Assembly (NCBI GenBank): GCA_030526425.1
Contig: JAUNCT010000004.1
Location: forward strand, 1-42,960
Direction: 5' to 3'
DNA length: 42,960 nucleotides
Origin: Clostridia bacterium
GTDB lineage: Bacteria; Bacillota; Clostridia; Christensenellales; CAG-138
The position numbers and the translations under genes were made by a program. Position 1 is the first letter of the stretch, and each line of letters starts with the position of its first letter. This document shows positions 1-7,173 of this stretch, in pieces. A model generated the notes under the pieces. The model searched no databases. It saw nothing but the letters and a program-made list of their open reading frames with translations, and was not told where the DNA came from.

Positions 1-16
1 CGCGGCGACTTGATAC

Positions 17-45
17 AGTTTACATGGTATGACCTCTTTTGTCAA
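17..45 (-). promoter_or_regulatory. Sigma-A promoter reading out of the window
   Basis: On the minus strand a perfect TTGACA (40-45) is followed after 17 nt by TAAACT (17-22), a good -35/-10 pair. It would start a transcript close to the window edge. The gene it serves lies outside; no start codon with a continuing frame is visible in the 16 bases left. Confidence 0.5.
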
Positions 46-112
46 CAACTTTTTTGCAAATTTGCAAGAATAAAGTTCAAATTCACGATCTGCCCATGAA
101 TTCATATTCTAA

Positions 113-146
113 ATAAAAAAAAGAGAGAGGAGCCGAAGCTCCCCTC
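113..146 (-). terminator. Intrinsic terminator of the lysine-transporter gene
   Basis: Read on the minus strand, GGAGC-TTCG-GCTCC (129-142) is extended by three more pairs beyond one mismatch, and is followed by a run of eight Ts. It lies 18 nt after the stop codon of the NhaC-family gene. Confidence 0.88.
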
Positions 147-163
147 CCAAAGTATCACAGAAG

Positions 164-1672
164 TCAGTTCGCATTCTTGCCGGTCTTTGCACGAAGCACA
201 ACCATGGTTGCAAACAGCAGCACCAGAGAGACCACCCAGGTGATCAGCAGGTTCTTCGTGATACCCGCAACGATAAAGCCGACAAAGCTGACGAGGGCGA
301 CCGTGATCGCGTACGGCAACTGCGTGGATACGTGCGTCACGTGGTCACACTGCGCACCCGCAGACGCCATAATGGTCGTATCGGAAATCGGGCTGCAATG
401 ATCGCCGCAAACCGCACCGGCGCAGCAAGCGGAGATTCCGATGATCAGCAAGGGGCTGGACGGATCGAAGATCGCGGTGACGATCGGGATCAGGATACCG
501 AAGGTACCCCAGCTGGTGCCGGTTGCAAAAGCAAGCAGGCAGGCGACAATGAAAATGACCGCCGGAAGGAAGTTCGACAGGCTGCCCGAGGCACCGAGCA
601 TGATACCGTGTACATACTCCGCAGCGCCGAGTTCACTCGTCATGGACTTCAGCGAAATCGCAAGAACAAGGATCGTGATCGGGGGAACCATCGCGAAGAA
701 GCCCTTCTTCACGCATTCCATGGCCTTGGTGAAGGTCAGAACTCTGCGGGCAACCAGATAGATCACCGTGAAGACGAGGGCGATGATACCGCCCCAGGGC
801 AGACCCACGAAAGCATCGGTATTGCCGAATGCGCCGATGAAGTCACCTGCATAATCTCCACCGAAGAAGCCACCGACATAGATCATGCCGATCGTGCAGA
901 GTACGATAAGCGCGATGATCGGGATGAGAAGGTCGACCAGTCTGCCCTTCGCGTTCGGTTCGGACTCATCCTCGGGCTCGATCGCTCCGAGTTCGCCTTC
1001 TTTTTCCGCCTTCCATTCATACATACGCATCGGACCGTAGTCAAACTTCATCAGCGTCAAGGTGACGATGAAAATCAGAGTCAAAATGCTGTACAGGTTG
1101 TACGGGATCGCCTTGATGAACAGTTGGATACCGCTCATGCCGTTGTTCAGACCTTCCGCGGTGCTGGAAACAGCCGCCGCCCAACTGGAGATCGGTGCGA
1201 TCATGCAAACGGGTGCCGCGGTGGCATCGATCAGGAACGCGAGCTTCTGACGGGAGATCCGGTGACCGTCCGTCACTGGGCGCATAACGGAGCCGACCGT
1301 AAGGCAGTTGAAATAGTCGTCGATGAAGATCAGGATGCCGAGAACGAAGGTCGCAATGGACGCACCGACGCGGGTCTTGATGTTCTTCTTCGCCCAACGA
1401 CCGAACGCGGCGCTGCCGCCGGACAGATTGACGAGCGCAACGATGATGCCGAGAATGACCAAGAACAGGAAGATACCGGCATTGTCACTGATCGCCTTGA
1501 TGAGACCGTCGTTGATGATCTTGTCGACGGTTTGTACCGGATGGAACCCGGTAATGAAACATGCACCCACAACGATGCCGATAAACAGCGAGCTGTAGGT
1601 TTCTTTGGTGATCAACGCAAGACCGATTGCGATGATCGGAGGCACGAGTGCCCAGAAACTGTTGGTAAACAC
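164..1672 (-). CDS. lysW: NhaC-family transporter, probable lysine transporter (LysW type)
   Basis: This is a polytopic membrane protein of 502 residues with about eleven hydrophobic helices, of the NhaC Na+/H+ antiporter superfamily. Family-type sequence includes the FIDDYFNCLTVG stretch and the TGTSWGTFGILIP and GDHCSPISDTT motifs near the C terminus. The lysine riboswitch upstream argues that the substrate is lysine: NhaC-type genes under lysine riboswitches were named lysW in comparative genomics. The frame stays open to an ATG at 1723, but that codon lies inside the stem of the leader terminator. The GTG at 1670-1672, with AAAGGGGAG (1682-1690) nine nt upstream, is the far better start and gives an N terminus of VFTNSFWALVPP. 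Monocistronic, with a strong terminator behind it. Transporter family is certain; the lysine substrate is inferred from the riboswitch. Confidence 0.88.
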   Translation of the reverse strand: MFTNSFWALVPPIIAIGLALITKETYSSLFIGIVVGACFITGFHPVQTVDKIINDGLIKAISDNAGIFLFLVILGIIVALVNLSGGSAAFGRWAKKNIKTRVGASIATFVLGILIFIDDYFNCLTVGSVMRPVTDGHRISRQKLAFLIDATAAPVCMIAPISSWAAAVSSTAEGLNNGMSGIQLFIKAIPYNLYSILTLIFIVTLTLMKFDYGPMRMYEWKAEKEGELGAIEPEDESEPNAKGRLVDLLIPIIALIVLCTIGMIYVGGFFGGDYAGDFIGAFGNTDAFVGLPWGGIIALVFTVIYLVARRVLTFTKAMECVKKGFFAMVPPITILVLAISLKSMTSELGAAEYVHGIMLGASGSLSNFLPAVIFIVACLLAFATGTSWGTFGILIPIVTAIFDPSSPLLIIGISACCAGAVCGDHCSPISDTTIMASAGAQCDHVTHVSTQLPYAITVALVSFVGFIVAGITKNLLITWVVSLVLLFATMVVLRAKTGKNAN

Positions 1673-1700
1673 TGAAACATACTCCCCTTTATTGAAATTG

Positions 1701-1741
1701 ATACAATCAAATAACGGAGCCATGACCCGTCATGACTCCGT
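1701..1741 (-). terminator. Riboswitch-controlled leader terminator (attenuator)
   Basis: A 12-bp stem (1714-1725 with 1730-1741, one G-U pair, loop CGGG) is followed on the minus strand by a T-rich but interrupted tail. It sits 29 nt after the lysine aptamer and just before the ribosome binding site, where an expression platform should be. Lysine binding would be expected to favour termination. Confidence 0.75.
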
Positions 1742-1770
1742 CAAAATCAAATATAACTCAACGAAAATAC

Positions 1771-1930
1771 ACGACAGCTCTCCGCCCGCAGGCGACAGTG
1801 TGCAAAATATTTTCCCGCACACCAGGCACCGGTTCCCCCGGCAGAGAACCGATCCTTCGGCAACCTTCCCTTTCACCGCCCGCATTTGCCGTATCGGTAC
1901 GGATACTGTTGTCGGCTGCGCCTCCATCAT
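1771..1930 (-). promoter_or_regulatory. Lysine riboswitch (L box) aptamer
   Basis: The leader carries the conserved lysine-aptamer blocks in order: GGAGGCGC with ACAGTA downstream, then GTGAAAGGGAAGG followed by TTGCCGAAG, then GCCTGG, CACTGTCGC, and GGAGAGCTGTC at the 3' end. The closing helix P1 forms between ATGATGG (1924-1930) and CTGTCGT (1771-1777), seven pairs with G-U wobbles. In Firmicutes this aptamer shuts off lysine synthesis and uptake genes when lysine is abundant. An apparent 68-codon frame across the aptamer is not a gene. Confidence 0.93.
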
Positions 1931-1960
1931 ACTCACAAATTCGATTGTATTGATTTACTT

Positions 1961-1989
1961 ATAATATATTATCCTTGGTGTAATGTCAA
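1961..1989 (-). promoter_or_regulatory. Promoter of the lysine-riboswitch/lysW unit
   Basis: Perfect TTGACA (1984-1989), 17-nt spacer, and TATTAT (1961-1966) on the minus strand. Transcription would start near 1954, about 25 nt before the aptamer, giving a leader of roughly 280 nt. Confidence 0.85.
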
Positions 1990-2044
1990 TGACAGCGCAA
2001 AAAAATAATTCGCATTTCCGTTCGCCGAAAAAGAAATTTTCCTG

Positions 2045-2073
2045 TTGACAGAGAGCGAACCGATTGTTATACT
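2045..2073 (+). promoter_or_regulatory. Promoter of the two tRNA-Ser genes
   Basis: TTGACA (2045-2050), 17-nt spacer, TATACT (2068-2073). The predicted start lies about ten nt before the first tRNA, typical for a stable RNA operon. Confidence 0.88.
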
Positions 2074-2089
2074 GTTTAAGGTGCTTATT

Positions 2090-2178
2090 GGAGAGATGTC
2101 CGAGTGGTTTATGGAGCCGGTCTTGAAAACCGGTGATGCTGAGAGGCACCGGGGGTTCGAATCCCTCTCTCTCCGCCA
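2090..2178 (+). tRNA. tRNA-Ser(UGA)
   Basis: The acceptor stem GGAGAGA (2090-2096) pairs with TCTCTCC (2168-2174), followed by discriminator G and an encoded CCA (2176-2178). The anticodon loop CTTGAAA between CCGGT and ACCGG gives anticodon TGA, reading UCN serine codons. A long variable arm (class II) and GGTTCGAAT T-loop are visible. Confidence 0.97.
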
Positions 2179-2211
2179 GCAGAAAACAAAATACAAAGCA
2201 AATTATAGCAT

Positions 2212-2304
2212 GCAGAAGTACCCAAGTGGCTATAAGGGGCTCCCCTGCTAAGGGAGTAGACTGGGTTGACCGGTGCGTGGGTTCAAATCCCACCTTCTGC
2301 GCCA
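2212..2304 (+). tRNA. tRNA-Ser(GCU)
   Basis: The acceptor stem GCAGAAG (2212-2218) pairs with CTTCTGC (2294-2300), then G and an encoded CCA (2302-2304). The anticodon loop CTGCTAA within CTCCC/GGGAG gives GCT, reading AGU/AGC serine codons. The long class II variable arm and GGTTCAAAT T-loop are present. Cotranscribed with tRNA-Ser(UGA). Positions 2234-2256 recur exactly, in inverse orientation, at 17471-17493. Confidence 0.97.
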
Positions 2305-2310
2305 ACAAAG

Positions 2311-2337
2311 AAGACCGAGAAATCGGTCTTTTTTGTT
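2311..2337 (+). terminator. Terminator of the tRNA-Ser operon
   Basis: AAGACCGA-GAAA-TCGGTCTT hairpin (2311-2330) running into a T tract, seven nt after the CCA of tRNA-Ser(GCU). Confidence 0.92.
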
Positions 2338-2365
2338 ATCTTGCGGTTTTCTCACCGCTTCTTCC

Positions 2366-2394
2366 TTGTACCGGTTCCGGGCAGGTGATATAAT
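2366..2394 (+). promoter_or_regulatory. Promoter of the zinc-ribbon/FAH operon
   Basis: TTGTAC (2366-2371), 17-nt spacer, perfect TATAAT (2389-2394). The transcript would begin near 2401, which excludes the TTG at 2395 as a start codon and supports the ATG at 2428. Confidence 0.75.
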
Positions 2395-2427
2395 TTGTTC
2401 AATTCTCAAACAAAGCGAACAACTCAC

Positions 2428-3030
2428 ATGCAATGCAACGCCTGTCATAAACAAATACCGGACGGAGCCGATTTTTGTCCTTCTTGCGGTCATTACTTCA
2501 CCGACAAAACAAAACAGCCGAAGATCCGGAAAACAAAAACGCCGATGGAAAAGAGCCGTCTTTTTTTCCATTGCGTCTATGTTTTGCTTTTTGCCGTTGC
2601 GTTCGGATTCTGTTTCTATCGTTTTCTGTGTATCAAAGCGTTGCCGGCAACCGTATTGCAGCCGATGACAACGACCGAAATTTTCCTTTCTCTCGACACC
2701 GACGGAAAAATGACTTGCACCGTGATCCCCTCCGAGTCATCGGATCGGTTGACCGTTCGCATCGCAGCGGAAACCGAGAGCGGTCCTGTCCTTTCGGAGC
2801 CCATCGCTTATGACCTGCAATTGAAACCGGAAACTCCGTCTGTATTCTCTTTCGGGCACGGCAAGGTTGTGTTTCATCCCGCCGGCGATACGACATCCGT
2901 ATTTCCGATTTCGGGTTTTACCGCCGATACCGAAGCGCGACTGGTGTTTACGAGGATCGGAGAGCCCCGGTTTGAGAGTCCGTCCTTCCGGCTCCTCACC
3001 TTTCTGACGGAGGACGGATCATGGAACTGA
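2428..3030 (+). CDS. Membrane-anchored zinc-ribbon protein
   Basis: A 200-residue protein of unknown function. It begins with a four-cysteine zinc ribbon (CNAC at 3-6, CPSC at 18-21), a basic stretch, and one membrane helix (about 46-67). About 130 residues follow that look beta-rich and would lie outside the cell. This fits a cytosolic zinc ribbon anchoring an external domain. The ATG is preceded by only weak Shine-Dalgarno sequence; the frame continues to a TTG at 2395, but that falls before the predicted transcript start. It overlaps the next gene by 10 nt, so the two proteins are probably made together. No enzymatic motif is visible in the outer domain. Confidence 0.8.
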   Translation: MQCNACHKQIPDGADFCPSCGHYFTDKTKQPKIRKTKTPMEKSRLFFHCVYVLLFAVAFGFCFYRFLCIKALPATVLQPMTTTEIFLSLDTDGKMTCTVIPSESSDRLTVRIAAETESGPVLSEPIAYDLQLKPETPSVFSFGHGKVVFHPAGDTTSVFPISGFTADTEARLVFTRIGEPRFESPSFRLLTFLTEDGSWN

Positions 3031-4793
3031 AGCGCGAAAAAAACGTTTGCCCTTCTTGCGGCAAAAACATCCGCCCCGGGGAACAGTTCTGCCTTCACTG
3101 TGGGATACAGCTTGCGGATAACGCGCCTTCTCTGCCGAGGAAACGCAAACGAAAAAAATCCGTTTCGCGGATGCCGTTGTCCCTCGCCCTTCTCACTGCG
3201 TTTCTTTGCGTTCTCACGGGGATCGTGTTTCCCTACCTGCTCTTCAAGGATCGGTGTGACCGTTATCGTTCCGCTTCGGCATTCTACCTTTCCGGCGATT
3301 ACGGTTCGGCTTCCGCGGTGTTCCGCGCGCTCGGATCGTTTTCGGACTCCGAAGAACTTGCCCGCAGAGCCGAACGCGCTGTGCTGTTCGGGTTGGAATA
3401 TGCCGATGGGATCGGCGGTCCGGATCCGACCACGCGCTGGGAGCATGCGCTGGAATACATTCCGTTCCCAGGGCAAGGGCAGGCACTGACAAAACTGAAT
3501 GCCGAGCGTAACCATATCCTTTCCGATTACTTCGACAACGAATTCAAACCCGTCTTCGCAGAACGTGCATTGGCTTTGAACAATGAGTTGCCTAAGGTAC
3601 GGGAACCGCTTGTCCCGGAAGGGCAGGAAAACGAGTCGCCCTCACTTGTGAGCTGCCAAGTCACAACACCCACGCCAGCGGCAACGCCCGTAATGCATGC
3701 CGTTGGTGCAAATGCGACGCCGACGAGTACCCCGACCGCTGCACCCACCTCGGCTCCGTCAAGTACACCGACCGCCGCGCCCACTGCGGCGCCGTCAAGT
3801 ACGCCGACCGTTGTGCCCACGACGGTACCGACGAGCACACCGACCATTGCGCTTTCCGTGATTCCGATGAGCACACCGACCGCCGCGCCCACTGCGGCGC
3901 CGACAAGTACACCGACCGTTGCCCCCACTGCAGTTCCGACGAGTACTCCGACCGTTGTGCCCACGACGGTACCGACGAGCACGCCGACCATTGCGCCTTC
4001 CGTGATTCCGATGAGCACACCGACCGCTACGCCCACTGCGGCGCCGACAAGTACACCGACCGTTGCCCCCACTGCAGTTCCGACGAGTACTCCGACCGTT
4101 GTGCCCACTGCGATGCCGACATGTACACCGCTCGCCGGTCCCGCCACGACCGAGAAATCGGAAAAGAGCGCGGTGTTCCCCGATTCCCGTTTCCCTGTGC
4201 AAACCGCTTCCGTATCACGGGGAACAAGCGGAACGCCCGAGCCCGAGCCGACAGCGGATCCGTTGGAAGCCGCCTATCAAGATGCCATGAACGCCTTCCG
4301 TTCCGGTCTGTTCCATACCGCGGAAATGAAATTCCGCACTCTCGGAGATTACGGAAAAGCGGCGATCATGGCGGAACAATGCAAACAGCCGTTTCCCGCC
4401 AAGGGCGAGCTCTACCGCAGGAGCGGTCTTGCAAAACGCGGTTCGCAAGTGCGGATCGACAACAGCGAAAACGATCTACCCGTCGTGTATTTTGTATACG
4501 ACACGGCGGATGAGCTCTGTCTGAAATTGTTTGTCCCTTCTGGAAAGGAATGGTATTCCAAACTTCCTCCCGGCAGATACCGGCTGTTCGAAGCCTCCGG
4601 CAGTGCCTGGTACGGCGAAAAAGAGCTGTTCGGTCCGGAAGGTTTCTATCTCTCGCTGACCGATGAAAACGGAAGCGATTACTTCCTGATGGAAGACGGT
4701 TTCGAAACCGCGATCACGACCGGATTCAACGACGCGAACGCCCTTCCCACCACAGATTATTCTTTTGAAGATTTCACGGGAGGTATTCCATGA
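3021..4793 (+). CDS. Zinc-ribbon membrane protein with Thr/Pro repeat stalk
   Basis: A 590-residue protein built like its upstream neighbour but larger. A zinc ribbon (CPSC 10-13, CLHC 24-27) is followed by a Lys/Arg cluster, a membrane helix (about 52-75), and a short TPR-like helical region (about 82-122). Next comes a Thr/Pro/Ala stalk of STPTxxPT units (about 233-370), a second helical piece, and a C-terminal beta domain (about 440-590). That last domain contains GRYRLFEASG, WYGEKELFG and FYLSL, resembling extracellular modules found on other Clostridia zinc-ribbon proteins. The predicted layout is a zinc ribbon inside and a long stalk presenting a beta domain outside. Function is unknown. 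It shares ATGA with the enzyme gene downstream, so the three genes form one translationally coupled unit. Confidence 0.85.
   Translation: MELKREKNVCPSCGKNIRPGEQFCLHCGIQLADNAPSLPRKRKRKKSVSRMPLSLALLTAFLCVLTGIVFPYLLFKDRCDRYRSASAFYLSGDYGSASAVFRALGSFSDSEELARRAERAVLFGLEYADGIGGPDPTTRWEHALEYIPFPGQGQALTKLNAERNHILSDYFDNEFKPVFAERALALNNELPKVREPLVPEGQENESPSLVSCQVTTPTPAATPVMHAVGANATPTSTPTAAPTSAPSSTPTAAPTAAPSSTPTVVPTTVPTSTPTIALSVIPMSTPTAAPTAAPTSTPTVAPTAVPTSTPTVVPTTVPTSTPTIAPSVIPMSTPTATPTAAPTSTPTVAPTAVPTSTPTVVPTAMPTCTPLAGPATTEKSEKSAVFPDSRFPVQTASVSRGTSGTPEPEPTADPLEAAYQDAMNAFRSGLFHTAEMKFRTLGDYGKAAIMAEQCKQPFPAKGELYRRSGLAKRGSQVRIDNSENDLPVVYFVYDTADELCLKLFVPSGKEWYSKLPPGRYRLFEASGSAWYGEKELFGPEGFYLSLTDENGSDYFLMEDGFETAITTGFNDANALPTTDYSFEDFTGGIP
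3717..4131 (+). repeat. In-frame minisatellite encoding the STPTxxPT stalk
   Basis: A 24-bp (8-codon) motif is tandemly repeated. On top of this lies a 144-bp higher-order unit: the same TTGTGCCCAC stretch occurs at 3811, 3955 and 4099. The 3811-3954 and 3955-4098 copies are nearly identical. All unit lengths are multiples of three, so copy-number change would alter stalk length without a frameshift. Confidence 0.9.
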
Positions 4794-5677
4794 AACTCAT
4801 CACTTATCGTTTCGGCGATGCCGAGCTTGCCGGCGTTTTGACACGCACCGCCGACGCAGTCGTCTCGTTCCGGGACGCCGGATTGCCTTACACGGATATG
4901 AACGCGCTCATCGTCAGTGGCGATCGCCTTGCGGTCGAGCGTCTGCGGTCGGTTTCCGAAATGAGTTCACACCCCGCAGCCGTTCCCGTCGGCGAGGTCG
5001 AGCCGCAGGCACCGATCCCCATCCCCTTGCAAGACGTGCTTTGCCTCGGTATCAACTACGCAGCCCACGCAACCGAAGCAGAGCACTTCCACAACGATGC
5101 ATTCGGCAAACGCCTCGATACGATCTACTTTTCGAAAAGAGTCAACCGCGCCACGGCGGACGGGGAACCGGTCCCCGCACACCGGGAACTCGTAAGCAGT
5201 TTGGATTATGAGGCGGAGCTTGCGGTGATCCTCGGGAAAGACGCTTACCGCGTCCGACCGGAAGACAGCGCAGATTATGTTTTCGGCTATACGATCGTCA
5301 ACGACATTTCCGCAAGGAATGTGCAGACCACGCATAAACAATGGTACTTCGGGAAAAGTCTGGATGGCTTCACTCCGATGGGTCCGTGCATCACGACCGC
5401 CGATGAGATCGCCTTCCCGCCGGATCTCGGTATCCGCTCCTATGTCAACGGCGAACTACGGCAAAACAGTTCCACGAAGCTGTTGATTTCGGGCATCCCG
5501 GAGATCCTGTCCGAACTGAGCGCCGGCATGACACTGAAGGCCGGAACGATCATCGCAACGGGGACCCCCGCCGGTGTCGGTATGGGTTTCGACCCGCCGC
5601 GGTTCCTTTCCCCCGGAGATACGGTCACCTGTGAAATCGAAAAGATCGGAACACTTACGAACCGCATCTGCGATTGA
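4790..5677 (+). CDS. Fumarylacetoacetate hydrolase (FAH) family protein
   Basis: A 295-residue member of the FAH superfamily, which includes acylpyruvate hydrolases, oxaloacetate decarboxylase/tautomerases and HHDD isomerases. The metal site is intact: E141 and E143 in LDYEAELAVI and D172 in NDISARN. K189 in FGKSLDGF and the TGTPAGVG loop (258-265) are also present, as is the NYAAHATE segment near residue 90. The protein should be a soluble Mg/Mn enzyme acting on a 2-oxo or beta-diketo acid; the exact substrate cannot be read from sequence. The start ATG overlaps the previous stop (ATGA), with GGGAGG seven nt upstream. Its coupling to two membrane zinc-ribbon genes is unusual. Confidence 0.92.
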   Translation: MKLITYRFGDAELAGVLTRTADAVVSFRDAGLPYTDMNALIVSGDRLAVERLRSVSEMSSHPAAVPVGEVEPQAPIPIPLQDVLCLGINYAAHATEAEHFHNDAFGKRLDTIYFSKRVNRATADGEPVPAHRELVSSLDYEAELAVILGKDAYRVRPEDSADYVFGYTIVNDISARNVQTTHKQWYFGKSLDGFTPMGPCITTADEIAFPPDLGIRSYVNGELRQNSSTKLLISGIPEILSELSAGMTLKAGTIIATGTPAGVGMGFDPPRFLSPGDTVTCEIEKIGTLTNRICD

Positions 5678-5684
5678 CGACAAA

Positions 5685-5712
5685 AAAAGAGCGTCCGAGG
5701 ACGCTCTTTTTT
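5685..5712. terminator. Bidirectional terminator between FAH and phosphofructokinase genes
   Basis: A 12-bp perfect stem (5685-5696 with 5699-5710), flanked by A and T runs on both sides. It ends the rightward zinc-ribbon/FAH operon and the leftward pfk gene. Confidence 0.92.
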
Positions 5713-5722
5713 GTATTCGGGC

Positions 5723-6979
5723 TTACGCCTGCTTCGGATGGACCTTCTTCAGCTTTGCGAAACGCGGAAGACCGTTTTCGAAAACCATTTCGGGCGCACC
5801 TTGGATCAGAGGCATGATGTAATCGATATACTGCTTGTTGATACCGTTGCCGTCCTCGTTGATCCACTCGCGGGGCAGCTTCTTCTCGGTGTTAGCAACA
5901 TCGGTCAGTTCCATCAGAGCGATCTCGCACTTGTAGTTGCCGTTCTCATCGGTCGTACGCTTGAAGCCGACCATCTTGTCGGTCACGCCGGAAACCGCGA
6001 AATCGACCGCGCTCTTACCGGCAAGGAAGGATTCCTTCACGTCGGTTTCGGAAGCGCAATGCGCAGCGCAGCGCTGGAGCAGGGAGAGCTCGATACCGCG
6101 CATCTTGACATCGCCGAGGCGCTCCTTGAGGATATTGACCAGCGTGCTGGCGAGACCGCCGAGCTGCTTGTGACCGAATGCATCGACCGGCGCGTTCTCC
6201 GCACCGTACTCTGCAATGAGCTTGCCGGTGCTGTCGTGGATACCTTCGGAAACCGCGACGAAGCACTCACCGGACTCCTTGTAGATGCGCTCGACATCCG
6301 CCAGGAACTTCTCCATGTCGAAATCGACTTCGGGAACGTAAACAAGGTCGGGACCCTGACCCATGTATGCGGCAACCGCAGAGGAGGCAGCCAGCCAGCC
6401 CGCATGACGGCCCATGATCTCAACGACGCAGATCATGTTCTTATCGTAAACGCGGGAGTCATGATACAGCTCCATGCAGCTGGTCGCAACGTACTTTGCC
6501 GCGGAAGCGAAACCGGGGCAGTGATCGGTTCCGAACAGATCGTTGTCGATGGTCTTCGGAACGCCCATGATGCGGCATTCGTAGCCGACGGACTGCATGT
6601 ACTTGGAAATCTTGTTGCAGGTATCCATGGAATCGTTGCCGCCGTTGTAGAAGAAATAGCGGACATCGTACTTTTTGAAGATCTCCAGGATGCGTTTGTA
6701 ATCGGTATCGTCCACCGAGCTGTCCTTCAGCTTGTAGCGGCAGGAACCGAGAGCGGAAGACGGAGTGTGCAGCAGAAGCTCGAGCTCATACGCCGCCTCT
6801 GCACCCATATCATACAGGTCGTCATCGAGAACGCCCTTGATACCATGCGCTGCGCCGTAGACTTTCGTAATGTACTTGCTGTCGAGTGCAGTGCGGATGA
6901 CACCGTAAGCACTGGCATTGATGACAGAAGTCGGACCACCGGACTGACCGATGATACATGCACCATACAATTCGGACAT
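5723..6979 (-). CDS. 6-phosphofructokinase, probably pyrophosphate-dependent
   Basis: A 418-residue PfkA-family enzyme converting fructose 6-phosphate to fructose 1,6-bisphosphate in glycolysis. Motifs: GQSGGPTSVIN near residue 11, GGNDSMDT at 113-120, PKTIDND at 141-147 (catalytic Asp), and MGRHAGW at 189-195. ATP-dependent enzymes have GGDGS at the phosphoryl-donor loop, while PPi-dependent ones carry Asp in place of the second-to-last residue. Here that residue is D116, which points to pyrophosphate as donor and to a reversible reaction. The preceding Asp is replaced by Asn (N115). The length fits the longer PFP-like clade rather than the 320-residue ATP type. ATG with GGAGG upstream; monocistronic. 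Confidence 0.92.
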   Translation of the reverse strand: MSELYGACIIGQSGGPTSVINASAYGVIRTALDSKYITKVYGAAHGIKGVLDDDLYDMGAEAAYELELLLHTPSSALGSCRYKLKDSSVDDTDYKRILEIFKKYDVRYFFYNGGNDSMDTCNKISKYMQSVGYECRIMGVPKTIDNDLFGTDHCPGFASAAKYVATSCMELYHDSRVYDKNMICVVEIMGRHAGWLAASSAVAAYMGQGPDLVYVPEVDFDMEKFLADVERIYKESGECFVAVSEGIHDSTGKLIAEYGAENAPVDAFGHKQLGGLASTLVNILKERLGDVKMRGIELSLLQRCAAHCASETDVKESFLAGKSAVDFAVSGVTDKMVGFKRTTDENGNYKCEIALMELTDVANTEKKLPREWINEDGNGINKQYIDYIMPLIQGAPEMVFENGLPRFAKLKKVHPKQA

Positions 6980-7020
6980 AGTGATTGGTAACCTCCAATA
7001 TCAATTATCAAAACACCGAC

Positions 7021-7048
7021 ATTATAACACGAAGTCCGTATATTTCAA
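7021..7048 (-). promoter_or_regulatory. Promoter of the phosphofructokinase gene
   Basis: TTGAAA (7043-7048), 16-nt spacer, perfect TATAAT (7021-7026) on the minus strand, about 42 nt before the start codon. Confidence 0.78.
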
Positions 7049-7120
7049 GAACAGAATCCATCCAACTTCCAACTATTTTTACATATTTATCCGGTTTCCG
7101 CGACCGCAACGCCGCGTTTA

Positions 7121-7129
7121 TGTTATAAT
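7121..7129 (+). promoter_or_regulatory. Extended -10 promoter of the methyltransferase gene
   Basis: TGTTATAAT gives a TGn-extended perfect -10. No clear -35 lies 17 nt upstream. It is divergent from the phosphofructokinase promoter, about 75 nt away. Confidence 0.65.
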
Positions 7130-7173
7130 TTCGGTACAGTGAAAAATCAATGACCGAAAGGAAAATTATACCA

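Noticed and set aside
1730..1936. A 68-codon frame on the minus strand upstream of lysW
   Set aside because: It coincides with the lysine riboswitch aptamer and attenuator; the RNA structure explains the sequence.
1955..2571. Several short frames over the two tRNA genes
   Set aside because: They cover the tRNA genes, their promoter and terminator, and show translated tRNA sequence; none has a ribosome binding site.
3717..4131. Possible CRISPR array
   Set aside because: The repeats are contiguous coding units of 24 and 144 bp without spacers, in frame within a gene; no cas genes are near.
3527..4147. A minus-strand frame encoding a Val/Gly repeat protein
   Set aside because: It is the complement of the Thr/Pro minisatellite; the plus-strand gene has zinc ribbon, membrane helix and C-terminal domain, and a ribosome binding site.
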